From UBA6080 sp964607515 (GTDB lineage: Bacteria; Fermentibacterota; Fermentibacteria; Fermentibacterales; JCC-6), in contig CAZSKU010000001.1 in assembly GCA_964607515.1 (NCBI GenBank), positions 1 to 64,000 of the forward strand: a DNA stretch of 64,000 nucleotides, given 5' to 3'. Below, piece after piece: positions 58,757 to 64,000 of this stretch; the stretch's first letter is position 1, and every line of letters starts with the position of its first letter. The position numbers and the translations under genes are program-made. Below the pieces are notes generated by a model, which was given only the letters and a program-made list of their open reading frames with translations, made no database searches and had not been told where the DNA came from.

Positions 58757-59556
58757 TCGCCGGTCGCCAGCTCCAGACGGTCCCAGGGCAGACGGTCCGG
58801 GTCCGCCAGGGCATCCAGGAACATAGGGACGAAACTGCCGGGACCTCCCGCCCGTTCGCCGGCGTACTGGCCAGCCAGGGCGTACAGCGCCAGCCCCGCC
58901 GCGGCCGCTTCGAAGGGCAGAATCCCGGCACCGGCGAAGCATGCCGCGGCAGCGGTGGCCCCGCAGCCGGTCCCGGTGACCCTCGACATCATCGGGTGGC
59001 CGTTGGTGCACCGGGCCCAGCGGCGGCCGTCGGTAATGAAATCCTCCGGGCCGGTGACCGCCATCACGGCCCCCGTCCTTCGGGCGTACTCGGTGATGAG
59101 TTCCCTTCCCCGGGAAGAGGCTTCCGCGGAATCCACCCCCCTCACAGCACCCTGGGCCCCGGCAAGGCAGAGGACCTCCCCGGAATTGCCCCGGACCACC
59201 GAGACGGTGAGCTTTTCCATGATTTCCAGCCCGGCCATTGACCTCATTCCGGTGGCTCCCACGCCCACAGGATCGAAAACCACCGGAACCCCTGCCTTTT
59301 CGGCGGCTTTTCCGGCGGCTATCATGCTTTCCACCTGGTCGGGATTCAGTGTTCCGATGTTCAGAAGCAGGGCCCCGGCGACCCGGGCCATCTCCGGCGA
59401 CTCGCCGATGCACGGGGCCATGACCGGGGAAGCCCCCAGGGCCAGGGTGACGTTGGCGGTGAAATTGGTCACCACGTCGTTGGTGATGTGGTGAACCAGC
59501 GGTTTTACCTCCCTGACACGGTCAGCCAGGGAACGCACCTTCAGGAATGTGCCCAT
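58753..59556 (-). CDS. thiM: Hydroxyethylthiazole kinase
   Basis: A 267-residue ThiM, which phosphorylates the thiazole moiety for thiamine salvage. Family signatures: PLVHHITNDVVTNFTANVTLALGASPVMA, LLNIGTLNPDQVESM, VFDPVGVGATGMRS and VTGTGCGATAAAA. ATG 59556 is chosen as it has SD GGAAGG six bases ahead. First gene of a thiM-thiE pair read from behind a TPP riboswitch; salvage of thiazole would then feed ThiE directly. Confidence 0.96.
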   Translation of the reverse strand: MGTFLKVRSLADRVREVKPLVHHITNDVVTNFTANVTLALGASPVMAPCIGESPEMARVAGALLLNIGTLNPDQVESMIAAGKAAEKAGVPVVFDPVGVGATGMRSMAGLEIMEKLTVSVVRGNSGEVLCLAGAQGAVRGVDSAEASSRGRELITEYARRTGAVMAVTGPEDFITDGRRWARCTNGHPMMSRVTGTGCGATAAAACFAGAGILPFEAAAAGLALYALAGQYAGERAGGPGSFVPMFLDALADPDRLPWDRLELATGE

Positions 59557-59580
59557 GGATCGCCTTCCATGTTGTGCGGA

Positions 59581-59658
59581 GGGATTTCCTTCCGCGGATC
59601 CTAGTCCGTTCAAGTTCGAGGGGTATGATCTCAGGCCGGGAAGGCCACCCCCAATCCC
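59581..59658 (-). ncRNA. TPP riboswitch (thi box)
   Basis: Read on the minus strand: P1 strand GGGATT (59658-59653), then GGGGGTGGCC, the core CCTGAGATCATACCCCTCG, the pyrophosphate-sensing GAACTTGAACGGACTAGGAT and CGCGGAAGGAAATCCC, whose AATCCC closes P1. This follows the thi-box consensus (CUGAGA ... ACCC ... GAAC-UGA ... GCGnAGGGAA). It ends about 25 bases before the thiM start and likely hides the SD or stops transcription when TPP is bound. AT-rich sequence at 59660-59690 is the probable promoter site for both directions. Confidence 0.93.
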
Positions 59659-59754
59659 GGGAATAAACTATGAATTTATATTTCCGGCGTCCAGGCATGA
59701 CAGGTCTCCCCGAAGGCCACCCAGCCTGATGATTCTCTATCCGGGAGGTCTCTC

Positions 59755-61347
59755 ATGCTGATCGTAGCGGTATACCTTGCGGTTCTTCTATTCCTGGGAT
59801 GGCTTGCCGGTCGAACCCGCCAAGGTGATGCCGACGGTTATTTCCTGGCCTCGAGGCGGCTGTCTCCCCTGGTGACGATGCTCACCCTGTCCGCCACCAA
59901 TTTCAGCGCCTTCACAGTATTCGGTTTCAGCGGACAGGGCTATTCCTCCGGTTTCCAGTACTACCCCCAGATGGCACTGGGCACGGGTTTGATGGCTCTG
60001 ATGTTCATCCTGGTCGGCGTGCCCGCCAGACGGACCGGAAAGACCCTGGGGCTGGTGAGCCCCCCGGAACTCCTGGCTGCCCGGTTTTCGGGAAGGCGGG
60101 CATCCACCGCCTCGTTTATGGTGATGGCCCTGTTGACACTGCCCTACCTGGCCATGCAGCCCATGGCCGCCGGGTACCTGCTGGAGGGTCTGCTGGGACT
60201 GTCCTACGGAGCCAGCGCCTCCATCACCGTGGCGGTAATGGTTCTGTACACCTTCCGCTCAGGTCTTCGAGGGGTGGCCATGACCGACTGCTTCCAGGGG
60301 CTTCTCATGCCGCTGATGCTTGTGGCGGTTCTGGGGGCGATGATGATCCGCGGCGGGGGCTTCCAATCGCTCGATTCGGTTGCCCTGAGCCACCCCGGTC
60401 TGTTCGTCAGGGGTCCGGAGTTCGCCCCGGGAATCTGGCTGGGGTACATGCTGCTGTGGATCTGGGCGGACCCCATGTTTCCCCAGATCTTCCAGCGCTA
60501 TTACGCCGCTTCGGGTGATTCCTCCCTGATCCTCTCAGCCCGGCTCTACCCGCTGGTTACGGGGGTCATCTTCCTGATCCCGGTTACCCTCGGGGTGCTC
60601 GCCAGAAGGTGGATTCCCGAACTGCCCGGGAGCGAGCCGGTGGACAGGATTCTTCCCCTTCTCCTGGCAAAGGCCTTTCCGGGGACCCTGGAATCCCTTC
60701 TGGCCGCAGCGGGGCTGGCAGCCCTGATGTCCACGATGGACTCCCAGCTGCTGACCCTCTCGTCAATGTTCGTCCGGGACGTCTGGGAGCCCCTTTCCGG
60801 CAGGGATGCTCCCCGGTGGGCGGCAAAGGCGATGGTGCCCGTTCTGGCGGGAGCCGGCCTGCTTCTGTCCTTTCATCCGCCGGCCTCGTTTCTCCTGCTG
60901 GCCAGGGAGACCTTCACCGGATTGGCCGGGTTGTTTCCCGTCTACATGGGAACCATCTACTGGAAACGGGCATCGGAAACCGGAGCCGTTCTGGGGATCG
61001 CTTCTGGAGCGATACTGACGGGACTTTTCCACTTCGGCGTGCTTCACCCCGGGGCGACGCTTCCCGTGGTATTCGTGACCGCCGGAGCCTCGGCGGTCTT
61101 CGCCGCCGGGAGCCTTGTCTTTCCCGATCTATCCCGACCGCTTGTGGAAGAACCGTTCCCCTGGCGCAGGCTGGCGGCGCCCGGGGCCGTTCTTCTGGCT
61201 GGTGCGGCCCTGAGTCTTCCCTGCCTTCCTGAAGGAAGGATTGTGGGCCTTCCCTGGTGGGTGTGGGCTTCCGGAGGACTCTGCGTCACGGCGTCCTTTT
61301 CCATGGGGTCCGGCGAAGGTGGACGCCGGAAGGGGGCGGAAAGATAG
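59755..61347 (+). CDS. Sodium:solute symporter family transporter
   Basis: A 530-residue protein with about thirteen helices. SSS signatures are YFLASRRLSPLVTMLTLSATNFSAFTVFGF and GQGYSSGFQYYPQMALGTGL in the N-half, SGLRGVAMTDCFQGLLMPLML in the middle, and AALMSTMDSQLLTLSSMFVRDVW. These transporters take up sugars, amino acids or vitamins with sodium. The substrate cannot be read. The position divergent from riboswitch-controlled thiM is suggestive, but only as inference, of thiamine-related uptake. SD GGGAGG precedes the ATG. Confidence 0.9.
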   Translation: MLIVAVYLAVLLFLGWLAGRTRQGDADGYFLASRRLSPLVTMLTLSATNFSAFTVFGFSGQGYSSGFQYYPQMALGTGLMALMFILVGVPARRTGKTLGLVSPPELLAARFSGRRASTASFMVMALLTLPYLAMQPMAAGYLLEGLLGLSYGASASITVAVMVLYTFRSGLRGVAMTDCFQGLLMPLMLVAVLGAMMIRGGGFQSLDSVALSHPGLFVRGPEFAPGIWLGYMLLWIWADPMFPQIFQRYYAASGDSSLILSARLYPLVTGVIFLIPVTLGVLARRWIPELPGSEPVDRILPLLLAKAFPGTLESLLAAAGLAALMSTMDSQLLTLSSMFVRDVWEPLSGRDAPRWAAKAMVPVLAGAGLLLSFHPPASFLLLARETFTGLAGLFPVYMGTIYWKRASETGAVLGIASGAILTGLFHFGVLHPGATLPVVFVTAGASAVFAAGSLVFPDLSRPLVEEPFPWRRLAAPGAVLLAGAALSLPCLPEGRIVGLPWWVWASGGLCVTASFSMGSGEGGRRKGAER

Positions 61348-61374
61348 TTCCGCTTACCGAACAGGGAGGTTGCG

Positions 61375-63777
61375 ATGCCTATGGCGATCTTTTTGCTGAC
61401 ATTCATGACCCCGGAGCTGGGCGCCGCCGCCGAGTCCGCACTGGCCGCCGCGGGGATGACAATGCAGAGCATGAACTTCCAGCGGCACTGGTCCTCCTCG
61501 GTTGCCATGCCCGACTCCCTGGTCCTCTCGGTTCTTGAGGACGTCTGGCTGCTTCCCGAAACTGCGATGGAGCATCTGGAGAGCCGCCGCGATCTGCTGT
61601 CGCCGGTTCCCGGGGGCGGTTTCGGGGAACTCCTGGAGGTGCTGGAGAACACCGATTCGGAATACGAAGCCCTGGTCGAGGGAATGGGGCCGGGGCTGGC
61701 GGACTCCCTGACCCTGGTTCTTTCCTACCTCTGGGCCGACGGCGACAGCCTCCTGCCGGGAATGGAGTGGGGCGGCTGCTACGCAGTCCGGGGCATGGAG
61801 GTCCCATGGGAATACGGTGAGATTCACCCGGAGAGCCTGTCCGTTCTGCTGGGAAGATGGACGGCGCCCGGGAATCCCGGGTTGGACACCATGGTGTCCC
61901 TCGCGGTATCGGCATCCGGCCAGTGGACCGGATCCGGGGTCGTCCCCTCGGTGCTGCCGGGGGTGGGCGGGGACGTGGCGGCATGGTCCCTGGATGCCCC
62001 GGTGCCCTGGGTGGTGGGCGGTCCCGGCCCCAACGACTACGGGTCGGACTGTCCCTTCCAGCTGATACTGGACCTGGGAGGGGACGACCGGTACGGACCG
62101 GGGCTGGGCGGGGTGATGGGTGCCGCCGGGAAAGGGTACGTCTCCATGGTGGTGGATTGTTCCGGGAACGACATCTGGGACTCCGAAGGTTTTGCGGTTT
62201 CCCAGGGGGGGGCCGTCCTGGGTTTCGCCTGTGTGGTGGACCTGGAGGGTGACGACGTGTACAGGGCCTCCGGCCTGGCCCAGGGCAGCGGAATGATGGG
62301 AGCCGGATATCTGGCGGACCTGGAAGGGAACGACCTCTGCCGGGCTTCCGTGCATTGCCAGGGGGCCGGCACCCTGGGGCTGGGAACCCTTCTGGACCTT
62401 TCCGGCGACGATCTGAGGAAGGCAGCTTCGTTCGCCCAGGGGTTCGGAGGACCCGGAGGCCGGGGAGAACTCCTGGACGGCGCCGGCCACGACGTCTACC
62501 TGGCGGGTTTCACAATCCCCCACGAGCCTCTCCTGCCCAGGGATCACCGGGCCATGAGCCAGGGCTTCGGCATGGGCCTGAGGCCCTTCATCGCCGGAGG
62601 GACCGGGGTGCTGCTGGACTACGGCGACGGCTGCGACACCTACCGGGCCGAGGTATTCGGCCAGGGCTGCTCCTACTGGTACTCCCTGGGCATTCTGGTG
62701 GACGAGGGAGGACAGGACGTCTACTCCGCGGCCCAGTACTCCCAGGGCACAGGCATCCACCTGTCCGCCGGGGTGCTCCTGGACCTCTCGGGCGACGACC
62801 AGTTCATATCCAGGAACGGCCCCGCCCAGGGAAGCGCCCACGACCTTTCCACGGGGTTCCTTCTGGACCGACAGGGAAGCGACTACTACGCCACCGACGG
62901 CGGCCAGGGGCTGGCCCTTACCAACTCGGCCGCGGTTTTCGCCGACCTGGGCGGCGCCGACGTCTACGCCGTCAGGAACCTGGGGCAGGGTCAGGCCACC
63001 TGGGCCCGGGGATCCTCGGGCAGCGGACTGTTCCTGTCCATGGCCGACTCCGACCGCTACATGGGACGCGGTTCGGACTCGCTCTCCTGGACCGAGGACT
63101 ACTCCGCCGGGCTTGATCTGGCCCTTACGACCCCGGAGGATCCGGAGTTCCAGGACCCTGTGGGTGATCCGGCATCCCTGGATTTGGACTCGCTGTTCCG
63201 GGTGGCTTCCGAGTGGGGGGTGGGATGCAACCGGGACAGAGTGCAGGCCCACCTGGACGAACTGGTCTCCCGGGGGGATGCCGCGGTGGTGTACGTGCTG
63301 GAGGAACACCTGGATTCCTGGGACGGGCTGGAGCACCGGGCGATCATCGAGGTTCTGAAGGGCCGCCGGGACGTATCCCTCGGGATACTGCTCGGGTTGC
63401 TGGAGGGCGGTTCGCTGGAGGGAAGGAGGTTCTCAAACGCCGTTTCCTGGCTCGGGGAGGTGGGCGGAGACCAGGCAAGACCCTTCGTGGAGGGACTTCT
63501 GGCGGACACCGTTCCACCCGGTCGGGCGGTTACCCTCATCAGGGCCCTGGGGGACATCGGCTCCGACTCTTCGGTTTCCGTGATCCTGCCCTTCGCCCGG
63601 TGGGAGGACGAGTTGGTGAGAAGGGAGACGGCTGTGAGCCTTGGAAAGATCTCTTCACCCATGGCGGAGGAGACACTGGAGAGGCTGGCGGAGGATCCGA
63701 AGCTTGACGTGATGAGCGCCGCGAGACATGCTCTCGGGCTGGTGAGAACGGAACAAGAAGGTTTGACAACAGAATAG
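61375..63777 (+). CDS. Secreted beta-solenoid-like repeat protein with C-terminal HEAT repeats
   Basis: An 800-residue protein. A hydrophobic N-terminus (MPMAIFLLTFMTPELG) may export it. Residues about 60-230 are not recognised. Residues about 230-565 hold around eleven imperfect 28-34-residue units with the pattern G-x-x-L-D-L-x-G-x-D-x-Y ... A-Q-G-x-G (e.g. LILDLGGDDRYGPG, LLDLSGDDQFIS), Asp/Gly turns that may bind Ca and stack as a beta solenoid. About 600-795 are HEAT-like helical repeats (RAIIEVLKGR, AVTLIRALGDIGSD, RETAVSLGKISS). I do not know a function. SD GGGAGG lies before the ATG. Confidence 0.72.
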   Translation: MPMAIFLLTFMTPELGAAAESALAAAGMTMQSMNFQRHWSSSVAMPDSLVLSVLEDVWLLPETAMEHLESRRDLLSPVPGGGFGELLEVLENTDSEYEALVEGMGPGLADSLTLVLSYLWADGDSLLPGMEWGGCYAVRGMEVPWEYGEIHPESLSVLLGRWTAPGNPGLDTMVSLAVSASGQWTGSGVVPSVLPGVGGDVAAWSLDAPVPWVVGGPGPNDYGSDCPFQLILDLGGDDRYGPGLGGVMGAAGKGYVSMVVDCSGNDIWDSEGFAVSQGGAVLGFACVVDLEGDDVYRASGLAQGSGMMGAGYLADLEGNDLCRASVHCQGAGTLGLGTLLDLSGDDLRKAASFAQGFGGPGGRGELLDGAGHDVYLAGFTIPHEPLLPRDHRAMSQGFGMGLRPFIAGGTGVLLDYGDGCDTYRAEVFGQGCSYWYSLGILVDEGGQDVYSAAQYSQGTGIHLSAGVLLDLSGDDQFISRNGPAQGSAHDLSTGFLLDRQGSDYYATDGGQGLALTNSAAVFADLGGADVYAVRNLGQGQATWARGSSGSGLFLSMADSDRYMGRGSDSLSWTEDYSAGLDLALTTPEDPEFQDPVGDPASLDLDSLFRVASEWGVGCNRDRVQAHLDELVSRGDAAVVYVLEEHLDSWDGLEHRAIIEVLKGRRDVSLGILLGLLEGGSLEGRRFSNAVSWLGEVGGDQARPFVEGLLADTVPPGRAVTLIRALGDIGSDSSVSVILPFARWEDELVRRETAVSLGKISSPMAEETLERLAEDPKLDVMSAARHALGLVRTEQEGLTTE

Positions 63778-63791
63778 AACGTGCATATTAT
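63763..63791 (+). promoter_or_regulatory. Near-consensus promoter of the last lipoprotein gene
   Basis: TTGACA (63763-63768; perfect), 17-base spacer, TATTAT (63786-63791; five of six). It overlaps the end of the solenoid gene, with a start near 63798. A GGAAGC/GCTTCC hairpin (63801-63816) lies at the start of the leader. This is the best promoter in the window. Confidence 0.8.
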
Positions 63792-63838
63792 GCCAATATG
63801 GGAAGCATGCGCTTCCATCTCCAGAGAAAGGGGAAAAA

Positions 63839-64000
63839 GTGAAAAAGCTCCTTGTTTCAGGGTTGGTACTCGGCATGGTGGTAGTGGCTGGCTGCGCCGG
63901 CGACGATGATCCTTCGGGCCCCGGCGGAACCCTTCCCACCGTTCAAAACCTTGCCATAAGCGACGCCAGCACGGGCAACAGCATCGTGCTCACCTGGTCC
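63839..64000 (+). CDS. Lipoprotein, fibronectin-III-like, cut by the window end
   Basis: The first 54 codons of a gene starting at GTG 63839 behind SD AAAGGGG. A signal peptide with lipobox VVAGCAGD (Cys19) is followed by DDDPSGPGGTLPTVQNLAIS and ASTGNSIVLTWS, the opening of a fibronectin III-like domain. It is a paralogue of the lipoprotein at 35620-36381. The rest lies beyond the window. Confidence 0.8.
   Translation, partial: MKKLLVSGLVLGMVVVAGCAGDDDPSGPGGTLPTVQNLAISDASTGNSIVLTWS

Noticed and set aside
61354..63336. A 660-codon open frame antisense to the solenoid gene
   Set aside because: Produced by repetitive G/C-rich codons of the real gene; composition (His, Gln, Val, Gly) is that of a shadow frame.

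Overview
ORGANISM. The window is GC-rich by eye, codes densely on both strands and is bacterial. GTG and TTG starts and 4-base stop/start overlaps (ATGA, GTGA, TTGA) are common. Three features point to a member of the FCB (Fibrobacteres-Chlorobi-Bacteroidetes) superphylum, probably an uncultured candidate phylum: two large secreted caspase-fold peptidases with C-terminal sorting-type Ig-like tails, many lipoproteins and outer-membrane barrels, and [NiFe]-hydrogenase maturation genes. A Fermentibacteria-like anaerobe would fit, but this is inference. No rRNA is present, and the only tRNA is cut by the left edge.

LAYOUT. 1-7.7 kb: tRNA-Arg, envelope proteins, a two-component system, and a fused SecD-SecF facing it. 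7.7-16.6 kb: an iscR-iscU-iscS operon, two membrane proteins of unknown role, three GT2 glycosyltransferases, an inositol-phosphatase-like enzyme and a small beta-barrel. 16.7-19.1 kb: a gingipain-like (C25) secreted peptidase with a UUCG terminator. 19.1-26.7 kb: a housekeeping block (rpsF, ssb, a second SSB-like gene, rpsR, a DUF2232-like protein, rplI, tsaD, acpS, NAD(P)HX repair enzyme, HD hydrolase, sugar isomerase). 26.6-27.7 kb: a REP-associated-type (RAYT) transposase bounded by 14-bp inverted repeats that touch both neighbouring genes. 27.7-36.4 kb (minus): a legumain-like (C13) secreted peptidase, a glycosyltransferase-like protein, MATE and EamA transporters, hypE, hypD, a methyltransferase and a lipoprotein. 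36.6-38.1 kb: a DEAD-box helicase whose N-terminus is built from 39-bp palindromic repeats. 38-48 kb: an ABC exporter, hypF, proline-pathway dehydrogenase, hypA-hypB, then SDR, peroxiredoxin, HAD phosphatase and Ntn-hydrolase genes. 48-53.3 kb: a PadR regulator, PrsW-like protease, propeller proteins, CD225 and DUF2752 membrane proteins, and an alkyltransferase-like protein. 53.3-64 kb: a short MetH, an OmpA-family protein with a structured leader, thiM-thiE under a TPP riboswitch divergent from a sodium:solute symporter, a beta-solenoid/HEAT protein, and a lipoprotein cut by the right edge.

HOW IT FITS TOGETHER. hypA, B, D, E and F are spread over three loci; hypC is not in the window. Together they imply a [NiFe] hydrogenase encoded elsewhere. 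The Isc, thiamine, B12-dependent methionine and proline genes are core metabolism. Much of the remainder is envelope or secretion biology of unknown function.

MOST INTERESTING. The bounded RAYT element, the palindromic-repeat expansion inside the helicase gene, the SSB-like paralogue inside the S6-S18 operon, the solenoid/HEAT secreted protein, and a set of genes that look leaderless. I found no clear defence island, CRISPR array or phage, and no demonstrably new multi-gene system.
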